From Trichaptum fuscoviolaceum (Eukaryota > Basidiomycota > Agaricomycetes > Hymenochaetales > Trichaptaceae): 64,000 bases of DNA. The stretch spans positions 1,302,001 through 1,366,000 of the forward strand of contig CAJSYZ010000005.1 in NCBI GenBank assembly GCA_910574455.1, read 5' to 3'. Of the stretch, positions 11,691 to 24,700 are shown piece by piece (positions within the stretch are counted from its first letter, which is position 1; every line of letters begins with the position of its first letter). The notes below the pieces were generated by a model. The model was not told the origin of the DNA and searched no databases. It saw only the letters and a program-made list of their open reading frames with translations. A program made the translations under genes and the position numbers.

Positions 11691-14217
11691 ATGCGACGTC
11701 TAGCGCTTCATCTAGCATTGGCAGTGCTTCTGTCGACAGATGCACAAGCTTTCTACCTTCCCGGGGCGGCCCCACATAACTTTCAAGATGGCGAACGCGT
11801 AGAGGTGTTCGTTAACGCGCTCACTCCGATGATTGGCGCGACAGAAAACGGGAAACTAGTGTGTTGCAATGGCCTAGTACCTCTTCGTATGCTTACTTTC
11901 TGTTTGGCTAGAAATCTATGATAAACTGTAATGCCAAGCATCACTTTATGCTTTAGACGGTCTTACTGAACAACCTATTAAGATGATTATTATCATCCAT
12001 CATTCCATTTCTGTGAACCAGAAGGAGGTGCCAAGAAGCAGCCCGAGTCACTAGGATCCATTCTCTTTGGAGATAGGATATTCAGCTCGCCATACAATGT
12101 GCGTCAAAGATCCTTCTTCGCTTCTTAGCCGATGCCAACAACTCTGTTTGTGCAGATCGAGATGTTGAAGAACAACGGAACATGTACAACACTTTGTACA
12201 GCGAGTGTACCTGCAGAGGATGCAAAATTCATTAATGATCGAATAAAGGAAGACTATGCGCTAAATTGGCTGATCGATGGTTTACCAGCTGCTGAGATGA
12301 AGAAAGACATGAAGTCTGGGGAGACATTCTATGATATTGGATTCAACTTGGGCAACGATGAGGATGAGTTCGCGGAGAGACCGGCACTCAACAATCATTA
12401 CGATATTTATATTCAGTAAGTTCTTATTAATTATCTTTGGATGATACATTGAATATTCTTCAGATATCATGAGCCTACACTTGGCAATTACAGAGTCGTG
12501 GGTGTATTGGTTTGGCCTTCAAGTATAGGCGGAAATCAGGATGTGGAAACCTGCTCTCTTTCTAGTCCACCTCTTTTCCTAAATGAAGAGCAGGCTAACG
12601 AAATTCGTTACACCTATCGCGTATTCTGGAATGTAAGCCCAAGCCACAGCTACCCAATTTCACAAAATGGTAACACTACTCTTTATGTAGGAGTCAAGCA
12701 CACCGTGGGCAACACGTTGGGATAATTACCTTCATATCTTCGACCCTCGCATCCATTGGTTTAGTCTGATTAACTCGCTTGCCATCGTTGTCTTCTTGTG
12801 TATCATGGTTGGCATGATTCTTTACCGGAGCGTTTCTAGAGATGTACGTTCAGTTCGGTAGGTATTCTAAAGCTACTAATCAGAAGCTATAGATTTCCCG
12901 TTACAATGCGATCGACTTGAGCGTAAGTTCTGATTCGATGTCAAGATCAAGGCTAAAACTCCTAACTGTTCTCCAGGAAGATGTTCAAGAAGATTTTGGT
13001 TGGAAGCTTGTTCACGGCGAGGTTTTCAGGTCACCGCAGGCTCCTATGATGCTCTCTGTCCTCGTTGGAAATGGCGCTCAGCTATGCGCAATGGTCGGGG
13101 TAACACTAGGTGAGTTGCAGCCAGTCTAGATCAATCAGCGTCTAATTCACATGTGATCAGTATTTGCTCTTCTCGGATTCTTATCTCCGTCGAATCGCGG
13201 AGCGTTGGCGACAGTCATGATAGTTTGCTGGTCCTTCTTTGGAATGTTCGTACTTATCTCGTTTCTTCATTTGTTTACCAGCAAACTAATAATGGCTCTA
13301 CAGTATCAGCGGGTACTTCTCAAGTCGTATCTACGCCTCCCTTGGAGGAACTAATCGCAAAAAGAACGCGTTCATTACTGCAACTGCACTGCCTACAGTT
13401 GTCTTCACTATCATTTTCCTGTTAAACCTATTCCTCCTTATGGCTGGTTCATCGGGCGCCGTCCCCTTCGGTACTATGTTGTTTATCGCGGTTCTGTGGT
13501 TTGGCATTTCCGCACCTCTCTCGAGTGTGGGGGCATGGTTCGGCCAAAAGCATGGTGTATGTTAAGAGTGCTATTCGTTCCTTGCTCTATTTCATTGACA
13601 CTTTACTCAGGCTGTATCGCACCCCGTTCGTGTCAACCCCATTCCACGACAAATCCCCCCTGTACCGAATTATCTTCGTCCATATGTGGGTCATTCGTTG
13701 TTTAACTTCTTGTCAGCTTATTGATTTCCGTAGTGGGCTGCGATTCTTAGTGGCATTCTTCCTTTCGGTAAGTCTAGTTCTCTGTTTCGAATATCGCTAT
13801 CGCTAACGTGAATGTTATTCAGGTGCTGCCTTCGTCGAGCTCTACTTCCTTCTCTCTAGCTTGTTTGCCTCGCGAGCATACTACGCGTTTGGGTTCCTTG
13901 CGCTCACCGCAGGAGTTGTCGCGCTTACGACAGCGACAGTCACTATTCTTTTCACATACTTCAATCTCTGCGCCGAAGAATATCGCTGGCACTGGCGAGC
14001 GTTCCTCACCGGTGGCGGAAGCGCATTCTGGCTTCTCATTTACGGCCTGTACTACTGGCTTTCTCGGCTCTCACTCGATTCCTTGTCGAGCGTCGTGCTT
14101 TACATGGGCTACCTATTGCTGCTTGTGTTATTAGACTTCTTGGTAACAGGCACGATTGGGTTCGTCGCGAGCTACTGGGCAGTGCGTAAACTGTACAGCT
14201 CGATTCGCATTGATTAG
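11691..14217 (+). CDS. Transmembrane 9 superfamily protein (Emp70/TM9SF type)
   Basis: Nonaspanin of the endosome/Golgi membrane system, implicated in membrane-protein sorting and adhesion. It starts at 11691 with signal peptide MRRLALHLALAVLLSTDAQA, followed by the family signature FYLPGAAPHNF at the mature N-terminus. The lumenal domain holds YDYYHPSFHFC, KQPESLGSILFGDRIFSSPY and NWLIDGLPAAE. The linker AEDVQEDFGWKLVHGDVF-type block (here SEDVQEDFGWKLVHGEVFR) precedes the multi-helix C-terminal half. The C-terminus VRKLYSSIRID keeps the KxD/E-like Golgi-retention signal. A 16-nt microexon (11912-11927, coding KSMIN plus one base) is needed to join the first exon (ending 11858) to the next (from 11983). 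About ten further short introns follow. The family identification is secure, and no internal defect was seen. Confidence 0.95.
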
Positions 14218-14362
14218 ATTGGAGGGGGGGTTCTCATTTTACATGTTTGGACAATTATTATATCGTAGAGTATATTATTCGATGTGTGAGGATATCCTCG
14301 ACCAAAAGCCATTATATTTAGCATTGGCAATGCAGGAGCGTGCGTTTGATGAAGACTTAAGT

Positions 14363-16153
14363 TCAATGGATGGCCAAAGCAAGATGATTGTCCTTGCCAG
14401 CACGAAGAATGATTACTCCACCGTCAATGAGATCGCTTGGCCGTAGAGTTCGTTGCAAATCAACCACGAAATTATTTAGATACAGCCCATTTGCCTTGGC
14501 CAACCTCTTGGCCTCACCTAGAGATTTATTTCTAGTTAGCACAGAAATTTTCGTTCATGTTTCTGATACATACTTGCTGAATTGACCAGACCGTGATCCG
14601 CAGCTAACCTCCAGATCGGTTGATCCATTGCCTGTTCTCTAGAACAAAAGGTGAGTCGAGGGTCGCCAGAGAGGGCAATGACAATATCCTTGGCCCTAAG
14701 ATCTTGGATATCTTTTTCAAATAGGACTCGACTTGCAACGAGTGCTTGATTCACAGCATCCTCTGTGATATGAAAAGTGAGTCCCTGAATAAATCAAGCA
14801 TTCATGTTGAAGTTACATACTGCCGTGGACAAGCTCCACCACTTCATTGGCCAAGATGCGTTGAGCCTTCCGTTTCTCGGGCGCTTGCTGTATCAGGATT
14901 TAGCATAGGGTTAAGTAGCGGTGTGGAGAGAATTCTCACTCGATGTTCATGAATAATTCCAGCAATCATCTCCAGAGGAAGTAAGGTAAACATTTTAAGG
15001 TACTTTTCAACGTCCGCATCTTGAGTGCGAAAGAAGAACTACGATGTGTGTACCGTGTTTCATGAGAGTCGACGCCGCAGATTAAGTGGAAGAGTTGCAT
15101 ACCTGATAAAAATCTAAGACGCTTGTTAGTTTACGATCCAGCCATACAGCATTCCCTTCACTCTTCCCAAACTTCTGGCCAGAAGCTGTTGTAAGCAAGG
15201 GCGTCGTAATTCCATGAGCGATCGGTCCATCCGAGGGGCGTGTTCTATCTATCAAATCCACACCAGCCAATATGTTTCCCCATTGATCCGAACCGCCAAT
15301 TTGCATGGTACATCCACATTCGTGATAAAGATGGTAGAAGTCGTAAGCCTGGAGGAGCTGGTAGGAAAATTCCGTAAAAGAGAGCCCCTGTTGTGAATGC
15401 ATTCGTATCTTCACACTGATGATAGAGTTAACGAGAATATCATAAATTCGTGAAAGAGGTTGCTCGCCTGTCCCTGCCCAACATGGTCGGTATCCTTGCA
15501 TGCCTCCCAGCCTTTGACAGGAATTCCAGTAAATTCAATGACCCTAGCCATTCCACGTTGTTTCTAACCGTTGGTCGTCGCAGATTACTCTCAGATAGCC
15601 CCAGTCTTTCGCTCGCGTAAGAGCTCGCACTATTAAAGAGTCTGTCGATGGCGACAGTTAAATTCGAGGAATTGTCCACGACAGTTTGGTTCTCCAGTGG
15701 AATTCTCTCTTCCGACTTGCCAGATGGGTCACCAACGAGGCCAGTCGCTCCTCCAATCTACATAGCCCATTAATGAGAGGCTCATTAAAGTTTTTTTATC
15801 GGACACACCACTGGTATCACATTATGTCCTCGCAAGTAAAGGTGCATCAAAGACATCAAAGGGAACAGATGTCCTACATGCAATGAGCTAGCTGTGGGAT
15901 CAATACCCATGTAGATAGACGTCGGCTTTTCGAGTCGCTTTGTGATTGCGGCATAACTTCCTTGGACCTGTATTAGATTCCTTCTTCCTTCTTAGGTTTT
16001 TTCAACACGATCTTACTTTGTGGATTGGGAGAACATCCCTCTGGCGTCCAGCTCGGCGATCACATCTCTTGAAGAGTGATATCCCCTGCGGAATTCCTGG
16101 CGACTGCGTAGGCGGGCTACATCGAGGTTTTGGAACCGTCTGAGTAGACGCAT
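14363..16153 (-). CDS. MSY1: Mitochondrial tyrosyl-tRNA synthetase
   Basis: Class I aminoacyl-tRNA synthetase charging mitochondrial tRNA-Tyr. It starts at 16153 ([15 protein letters not shown]) with an Arg-rich, acid-poor N-terminus that fits a mitochondrial presequence. The catalytic core has [15 protein letters not shown] (HIGH-type motif), [15 protein letters not shown], the tyrosine/AMP pocket [20 protein letters not shown], and KFGKSEGN (KMSKS-type loop). The C-terminal part ends with an S4-like RNA-binding segment ([41 protein letters not shown]). The stop codon is at 14363-14365. Several short introns interrupt it; the first follows SQSTK at about 16016. The bacterial-type TyrRS architecture separates it from the cytosolic enzyme. 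It is convergent with the TM9SF gene, with 3' ends about 145 bp apart. Confidence 0.93.
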
Positions 16154-16394
16154 CTGTGATGTACATAGGACAATGGTTATGAGGCGACAGCGAACTACTC
16201 ACATACGACTCACTGCCTCCGAGTCAGCATGAGGCTGAATATAGTAGCCGCACGTGACAGTACGCGCGATTTCTTCGCGTCCAGCAAAGCTTCGTCTACA
16301 TCATATTTATTCTACATACTGAATCTGAAAGCGATATCGCAAGAGATACATTATGGACGGTATCAGACGCGGTTTGAAGATATTTAGTAGCCAT

Positions 16395-17944
16395 TCAAAA
16401 ACTTTCCCGGTCCTCCTCGTCAATTATAAGGTCGGCATCTATGTTCCCCATAGCACGGGATGTAAAAACTATACTTGGATAACTTGTACTAGATATTGGA
16501 CGTAACTCTATATCATCACTGAAAAGCTCCTGCTTTTCTCTCAAGTTGAGAAGAAGTCTGGACATCATAGTCACAAAGATTCTAGAGCAATCGACGATCG
16601 TCATTCAAGCAACTTTATAAAAGTGAGTCGGCACACTCACGCATGACATAGAATTAGAGTAGCACCTGAGTCTCTGAAAAGCCAAAGAGGTGGGTGTACG
16701 CTAGTAGATAGTATACCGATAATGACGGCGCTCATTACAGACGCGTTTCTGGCCGAATACAAAATCAGCGGACTTTCAGCCTGTAATAATGATAAGTCGC
16801 ACAGGAAGTACACACTACCTGTATATAGAGTAGATTAGCCTACGATATTATAGGAGGAGCACATTTTACTTCACCATCTCGTAGAAAACGATAAGAAATA
16901 GAGTTTTGTATCAGGAGGATCTTCTGGTCTTTAATGAGCTCATGTGTGTGTGTTGTCGTGAGTAGGAAAACGGATAGTTCAAGTAACAGCGCCACCGCCC
17001 AAGCACAGACCATCCCTGTATAATCATCCGTTAAGACCAAGACATCAAGATAATGTCCTGCTTACGACGAGGACTGCGTAGAACAGACATAATGGTCAAT
17101 TTCCAGTTCTACGTAACAAGCTGCAGAAAGGATACTTACTATTGAATGCTGACGACACATTCAGAAATGGTGGAACCATGACTATGGAAATCACATTTCA
17201 GAAACGAAGAGGTCCACTAGCACACCAGAATTCAGATCAGATCAAAAGAGAAGTCCGAGTAAATTTATTGCTATACGAACACAAGCAAGACCCGAAGAAA
17301 CCAAAGCCAAGGGCCCCACAGTTGCTAGCACCCGTCGGCTTCTTCCAAATAAAGCATACATTCGGATTACCATGATGCCTTTCATTTATCTAGGCAGTTG
17401 AGCTTGGGCAAACATATGCGTGAGTACTCACCATTTATGACAGAATAGTTCACTGAAGTCATAGCACTGAATAGCACTCCGATACTCCGACATCTACGAG
17501 CCTAATCAGGCGTCATTAATGAACAGAAAAATGACATCGCTCACAGCTATAAGAAAAAATAAGGAAAGACGGCCGTGGTCGAGATACACTGGCAGAGACT
17601 CACTATGTCGCTTTTCGAAGAGGTAAATGTAATTGCCAGAACAACTATGTACCCGCACAGCGAGACATATCGGTTAAGACAGAAAAGAATGGTGACGAGA
17701 GTGATTCGATTGCGCCAGATCCTCTTCAACTCCACGGGACAGGTGGCGAAATAGTCGTAAAGTACGATAGCTGAAATGGTAGTAAGTAAAGTCTAAGAAA
17801 CAGGATCCTCGAGACTTACATGCGGCGGCCACAAGAGAGTAACAGGTGTATGAACTGCTCAGAGTAAGTTGTGTATATTCGTGTAATCAGGAATGGTTTT
17901 TTTACTCACCTTCTTTCGATGTCGCTGACAACTTCATTGTCCAT
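16395..17944 (-). CDS. DUF6533-type multi-pass membrane protein
   Basis: Fungal integral membrane protein of unknown function from a family greatly expanded in Agaricomycetes. The start at 17944 (MDNEVVSDIE) is followed after a small intron by the DUF6533 segment: IVLYDYF, then ELKRIWRNRITLVTILF and CLNRYVSLCGYIVVL. Further helices follow, with the recognisable VIRMYALFGRSRR loop, a CAWAVALLLELSVFLLTT helix, the RDG turn, and near the end RIFVTMMSRLLLNLREKQ before an acidic tail. Many small exons are required and some middle junctions are uncertain, notably 17100-17300. Function is not established for the family; a sensor-like or transport-like role is speculation. Confidence 0.75.
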
Positions 17945-18910
17945 CGACACGACTTTATGCTTGGAACCGTTACAGTTAGCTTTTGATAAAGAGAAAGAGT
18001 CGTGATGTACGAGATGAGAAATCACAAGAAAAAGAGGAATTGTTCTCGTTCGTTACAAAAGTATACTGTTGTGGCACATCCGTTTGTCGACCAGCTCCGG
18101 GAGGCAAGGCACTTATGCTCCATTCTCAAGCGACCAGCATAACGGCCATCATAAACTTCGTACCAAGCTTATGGGGTTAAGTAACGCGGCACGACCTACC
18201 CGATAAGTTGTGCCACTCAGCTGAGTGGATTTTCTGCAAAGAGAATCAAAAGATCAGCCTCCACCAACTGATTCAGGCACGATGCCGGGTGAGACCGTTG
18301 CAAGCAGAGAGAAAAAATGAACGAAGGTTGATGCGTATAGTACGCAAATTGCACACACATAGATGAGTGTGCCTTAACTCGTAAGCTGCCCGGTGTTTTA
18401 CGGAGAATGCAGGACTGTGGTCGTAGTAAAGATCTTTACGAGCGAGATCTAGTCGTAGTTGGAACCTGCAAGGGCGTTGATTTCTTGCAGAACTTAGACA
18501 GATCCAACGAGTTCAGACACAGCTAGTTGCCAATGCAAAGCAGATCGCAGCGCCAGCTAGTGAAATATGTTTCGCATTGCAGAAACAGATATCCTTAGTA
18601 GCCATGCCGAGGTTCGAGTTTTCGAGGGCAGAGAAGGGTCAGATTCCTAAACTAAATCATGATGTCTGACTGGAGGAATAAAACGGAAATTGATGACGCC
18701 GGCGGCGGTGCCACTTGCGGCACCGTGACTGGCCAGTTCGTTGAAGTTCAAGTTGAATCTCCGCTCCAACTTCAAGAACTTGAAAGCTTTGAAGAAAGGA
18801 ACCAAATATTGCTCGTGTTAGACATGGAATACGATACATCTACAAGACTTCTAATACCTCATATAGCCCACTTCTAACGTAGACATCACTACAGTTCATT
18901 TCGCCAGATT
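17945..18910. other. Intergenic, about 1 kb, with clustered CTTCAAGTTGAA-like motifs
   Basis: This separates the DUF6533 promoter (left, minus strand) from the 3' end of SSE1 (right). No credible gene was found; a 72-codon frame at 18659-18877 lacks recognisable similarity. Copies of the TTCAAGTTGAA / AACTTCAAGAACTTGAA motif lie at 18746-18787. Confidence 0.5.
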
Positions 18911-21480
18911 TTAGTCCACATCCATCTCTGAGGGCACCTTCGGGTCCTTCTCGTTCTTAGCCTGTTCACCATCCGGATTTGGTGTATCCGTTCGACTCTT
19001 TGATTCTGGCACGTTTGGTGTCGCAGGTGCCTTGGGTTTGGGCTTGTTGAGTATCGGTGATGAGAAGTAGATAATTTCGTCCTTTTTCTTCAGCACATCA
19101 GCGCAAGTAATGACCGGATCGACATTCTTTGGCTTTTCCGCCTGGCGAGCAAGTTGATCGTCCAGCCACTTCTGTACTGTGGCACATTTCTCGACAACCG
19201 ATTGCTTATCGCTTGCATCAATGTGCGAGTACTTTTCGTCCTCCGATTGCGCTTGCTGTGCATAAGCATTTATCGTCTCGCGTAACTGGGCAACTGCCGC
19301 TGAACGGTTTTCAGATTCGCGCCAACGATCAGAGATCGGGTCACCAATCTTTTTCAAAGCGTCGAGTCGCGAAACGTAGGCAGACTTCGTTGCGTCCTCA
19401 CCCTCTTCACTGTAGAGCCAATCTTCTGATTCCTGCAGAGCTGCTAGAAGCGTTTGCTTCTCGTTCGGCTGGACGAACGCAGCGTATCGGTCATCAAGCT
19501 TGCTGCGAGTATCGTAGATGTATTCTTCGAGAGCATTTTTACGATCCTGTCGTCATTAAATGTCAGAAATGGTGTGCCCACGTTTAAAAGCCACAAGCTT
19601 ACCTCAGTGTCCATGACCAGTTTGTCAGAAGCGTGCATCTGGTTCTCCGTTTCCCGAAGGGTGTTGATGATGGATGCGTCCAACGACGATGTACCAGAAA
19701 CGAAGGGCAAATCCTTCTTGCGAACGATCTTCTTCTTCTTTGGTTGTGCCTGTTGCTCACCGTCTACCTCCATTGGTGCTTCTTCCTTCTCTTCGATTTC
19801 CTCATAGTAGGCCTGTTCGAATGAGACAGTGCCATGAGCGCCGAGACGCACTTTCACTTTGACAGGTGAAAGATTCCCCTTTGCGTCCGGTGGGCCAACC
19901 TGTTTGGCAGTGAATTTACCGATCCATGGGTTGATTGCCCCTGGTAGGCCCTGTGGTTCTGCATAAACAGCCTCGATGTCGAATGGTCCATTGCGGTAAA
20001 ATGTAAGAACCTTTGTCGAGGGCACGCTATTGCCACGAGGGAAAACAAGTAGCTCGTTTTCCTCGTCGTCTGGCATACGCTCCCATTGGACTTTGATGGG
20101 ATAATAATTGATGTCGTGTATACTGAAATCGCGGACGCGGAAAACTGGAGATAGACTGGCACATGCGAATGTCGCACCTCGAGCTATTGCTTCATCCTGG
20201 TTAAGGGTCGACGAAAGAACTTTGCCGGGGAAGACGGATTGGATGCGATGACGGATGGCTGGAACACGTGTCGAACCACCGACAAGCTCGACAGCATCGA
20301 TCTGGTCTAGTGAGAGGCCCGACTCCTTGAGGGCAGATTCAATCGGAGCAGCGACGCGATCGAGGACATCAGCAATGAGCTTTTCAAACTCATCGCGGTG
20401 AAGTTTCGACGACGCATCTACGTCATTCATGATGGATTCAACATTGAGAGCAGATTCCGCATTGGCCGACAAGACCTTCTTGAGTTTCTCGCAGCCAGCG
20501 GCAAGACGGAAGGTAGCCTTCTGGTTCGACAACACATCGATCTTGTATTTCTCCTTGAATTCCTCTGCGAAGTGGCGCACAAGAGCATAGTCAAGATCGC
20601 GACCACCAAGATTGCGTTCATATGCGGTGCTCTTAACGGTGAGCTGCCCCTTCGAGAATGCGATAACAGATGCAGTCAAGTTCGAATGCCCAACATCCAC
20701 GAATACGACATGGCGAGGGTTGTCGGCTTCGGGAAGATCAGACTTTGTGATACCGTAACCGAGAGCAACAGCCGTGCTGTCATTGATTAAACGCAAGACA
20801 TTCAAGCCCGCTATTTGAGCAGCATCGATCGTCGCCCTTCTCTGGATTTCGGTGTACCATCCCGGTACGGCGATGACTACGTCACTAACGGCCTGCTTGA
20901 GCTCATTAGCTGCAATATCGCGCAATTTGCCCAAGTACATCGCAACTAGTTGTGTGGCGGAGAATGTGTGAGACTCTCCCACATAGTTGACCTTCGACAG
21001 TTATCAGCAAACGCACCTACTACTTAGATAAAAATTATCACTCACTTTAACACCAACAGTACCCTGAACATCCACTAACGTGCTGGTGATGAATTTTGAT
21101 TCCACCTCCTGGATTTCCGGGTCATTCAGAGTGCGACCTATGAGGCGTTTGAGGGACCCGACGGTGTTTTTGAAGTTCGAAATCTCCTGCGTCTTTGCCG
21201 GCTCGCCAAGGGCACGCTGCTTGGGTCCAAATGCTACCAGCGACCTGCAGAATCGCTTTAGCGCCAACATGCCAAATTGTTGACTGGAGATACTCACGGA
21301 GTTGCACGGTTGGATACTTCATTGGTGATGATATCTATGCCTCGCTTTCTTGCAACTCCAATCTGAATCGCAAACATTACAAAAAAGATGGTCAGCTAAA
21401 CGCATATGCTTAATATATGCACTCAGGTTGCGCTTCACCTTGCTTGCTAACGATCCAAAATCGATGCCAACGACAGACAT
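18911..21480 (-). CDS. SSE1: Hsp110 chaperone / Hsp70 nucleotide-exchange factor
   Basis: Cytosolic Hsp110 that promotes ADP release from Hsp70 and helps disaggregate proteins. Exon 1 starts at 21480 with MSVVGIDFGSLASK, matching the Hsp110 variant of the Hsp70 N-terminus. The ATPase domain follows with RGIDIITNEVSNRATP, AVPGWYTEIQRRATIDAAQI, LRLINDSTAVALGYGI and VFVDVGHSNLTASV. VELVGGSTRVPAI and the subsequent NQDEAIARGATFACA complete it. The substrate-binding half carries a long acidic insertion (EEIEEKEEAPMEVDGE) and a Lys-rich stretch, as in Sse1, then a helical C-terminus ending EMDVD. The chain is uninterrupted apart from short introns near both ends. A possible heat-shock element lies upstream at 21615-21653. 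Identification is secure. Confidence 0.95.
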
Positions 21481-21614
21481 TACGGACTATTCAGAATTAT
21501 AGTTGTATGGTGAAGTAGTCTGGAAGAGTAGGTAGGATTGTAGGAGGGAAGTTAAAAGGCGTGCAGATGCGGTGCTGGGCAAGAGGGCAGGAGTACGCGT
21601 TTTCATACGCGCTC

Positions 21615-21653
21615 GAAATGGAAGGCGGCATTCGATAACCTTCTCGCGCCTTC
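21615..21653 (-). promoter_or_regulatory. Candidate heat-shock element upstream of SSE1
   Basis: GAA at 21615 and 21621 is followed by TTC at 21631, 21641 and 21651, the last three in exact 10-bp phase. This lies 135-175 bp upstream of the SSE1 start, inside a 245-bp intergenic gap. Spaced GAA/TTC blocks are the recognition pattern of Hsf1 ('gapped/step' types). No binding data are available. Confidence 0.45.
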
Positions 21654-21725
21654 TATTAGTGATCTACTAGTATACAGCATACAAGAAAGAAAGTACAGCT
21701 AACTAATAACTACACATATATAGTA

Positions 21726-24700
21726 CTACGAGGACCTTGCACCGTTTTCTTCATTACAATAACAGTCACAGTCGGCGACTGGGCAAGTACGACGAGGACG
21801 CGTATCGCCTTCGTCATCTCCTTGGTCGAAGAACCACTCGATAATGTGTGACGCGTGCCCACCGTGCCTACAAGTTTGACAGAAGATGAACGCATCATCG
21901 ATGGTATCTAGATCGATGGTAAATAAGACTTAAAGTGACATCGATCAGCATGTTCACTTGCCTCGGAAAGATGAATGGAGCATATCTGTTGGACGCCCAG
22001 AGTCGGGTATGATGGTGATACTCATCAAGCACACAGAGCAACGAGGCAATGACCTACCGCACCACGGACACGAGGCTGCCTACAAAATTATTGAGGCATT
22101 CAATGGAAAAAGATATATATTGTATAGCCAAGCAACAACTAACCTTCCTTCTTTGCATCGCAATAGACTCCTGAGGCAACTGTGTTTTCGGCGAGTTCAC
22201 AATCTTATTGCAGAAGTTGCAGCGGACGAGGAATTGTGTCTTCACCCATTCCTTCGGGGCAAAGTCTCCGTTCTGGATGCCTTCTTTTAGTATCTTTCCT
22301 CGGTCAATGTCGAACTGACAACGATAATGGAACAGCTTCCATCCGTTTAGTAGATCCCGATATGCGTCTATCCACCTCTCCGCCCGAATATCCTGGTATT
22401 TGCCGGGACAAACAAAGCTGGCGAGAAGCGCAGCTGTTTGAATGTCGCCTGTGTTGTCCACATAGCTCTGGAGAATGTCCAAGCCTCGAGGCGTCAGCCC
22501 CGTCAAGGCAAGCCCTTCAATACTGCCCTTCATGCGGCATGCATCGCTTACGCGACGCAAATAGGAGGAAAGCTGTTTGTCATCTAAGAACCGCAAAGCT
22601 ATGGCTATTCGTTCGCGGAGAGGCAATGCTTCTTCTTCTAAAACTTCGTTCCAGTCATTAAAGACGATGTAAGATAGCATTATACGGAAATGGGGATCTT
22701 GTAGCTTGACAATGAGACGCTCGCAATAAGTTCTGAGTTCGCTCTCTTTCGAAGAGGAGCCCGACTGCAGGAGTGCAGCGATTGTCCCCGCCATCATCTG
22801 ATGCGACTCAACTTCAAAAATGGCGTAGTCATTAAGGTTAGAACTGGTGGGCAAATGGAAGACTTTACCTTTGCTCCTCATCAGAACCTCGATCGCTTTA
22901 GCGCCATGGTTCTGAAAGAGCAGCCAACAAGCGGATTGTGAGCTCTTGCCTTCCTTCTCCCATCTAAAGAGATAGATTGTCACCCTCGCTATTGGTGCAG
23001 TATTGGAGTGGCACTACCTTATAATTTCCTCGTCCCCAGCTTTCCAATTACAAAGCGCTAGCGCTAGCCTTCTATGAGGACCCTTCCCTGTATTCACGGT
23101 AGGCTTCCATACAGATTTGTCTAAGTCACCTCGAGTCGTCAAAGTGTTCAAAGCAGCCGTATAGTTTCCATGAAAATCATCTTCCCTCGTTCGACTACGG
23201 TGGTTCGACAAACGCGGGCGAAGGGAAGCATTCATATCCACTGTAGATGTAGAATCTGAAGATAGCACCGCAGCCTCTGGTGGTGCCGCCAGATCGAGGC
23301 TGTCCAGTAAACTGTTCATTTCTCTGGAGGTAGCTGGTTCCAAACCCTCCCAGATGCCAAGGATTCCTTGAAAGGAGAAATCGATACCATGCACCTTTGA
23401 TGTCCCAATGGATAGAAGCTGTCTTGAGTCTAATTCGTAAAGGCATAAGCATCGGTTACTCTGCAAGAGCAAGAATCCAACTTACGGTTTATCCAACCCC
23501 AGATTTCGGACATAATAGGATCTTCCGTATGGTTCGCGCTGACAATCTTTTGGTTGTGTTGCGCCTAACGAAAGAGATTAGGCCCATATTCGGCAAATTA
23601 GAGGATTTCATACACTGGCAAGACCGTATCCCTGAGTAACTCGCGACCTCATAAGCATCGAAACATCTCCCTCGATGACGGGGGGCGGAGCGGCATCTGA
23701 GTTTGGCTGGCGCTTACGACCTCGTGATGCGCTCCGGTTGAGATCATGCTTTCTCCCTTTACTTTCTAACTGCAAGGTCGCATCGGGTAGGGGAATAGAA
23801 TGCTCTCTCCTGGGTGTCTGTGCTCCCTCACCTAGGGGCGAGCTTCTACCGTGGCTGATTGTGACTGTCTCTCGCAAACCCAAGCTATCCGATAAGAAAG
23901 GACGTGCAGATGACGGACTGAAATTCCGTCCTGGTGTACTTCGGCCACCTGTCAACGAAGATTCGCGAGCGTGTCGGCGCTGATGTACAGTGCGTTGATC
24001 CCCATCGTCTCTCCTTGCACCCGGGCGATCGTCCATCCGTGACTGGGGTCTACTGGCCTTTCCCCTGCTATGTCTATCTACGCTCTTTTCATTCCTTGCG
24101 TTTTCTTTCGAATTGTCGAAGTCGATTTCCCATGGTTCAAGAATAGGGTCAGAATCCTGAAAGCCAGGGTATGTCCGATAACGATTACCGGCTCCAATTG
24201 TAAGATCACCTCTTGGACTCCATACGGTATGCTTGGGCACTTCGTCCATAGCGTGCATCTCGATGTCTCCCTCCTTATTGACAACCAGAATATTAGTTGA
24301 GACAGGGTGATCGATGGCACTAGGAACAAGCGCAAAGGATGCGATGGGCTTGCTGAATGCTTTGGCTGTAGATGGTATGATAAGGAAGGGTTGTAGTTTC
24401 ATTATGGAAAAAGAACATACTTCGTCTAGTATCCGATAACACGACATTGCCTACACCTGAGAACGTCTCGCTGGCTGATCCTGGCTGGTCTGTTGAGCCC
24501 GTCCAGCTTGACGGTAATATGGCAGACGCGGAAGGAACGGTCCACGAAAGACGTGATAGTTTATTGGACGCCCGAGAGCTTTCTTTTGACCTCTCACGAG
24601 GCCTGGAGCTTTCAGAAACAGGCCTTGAGTCTGGAGATGGGGTGTTTTGGAGATCCCAGAACCTGACATGATTTGTTTCTCGCGTGAGTGTTGCCAGGGT

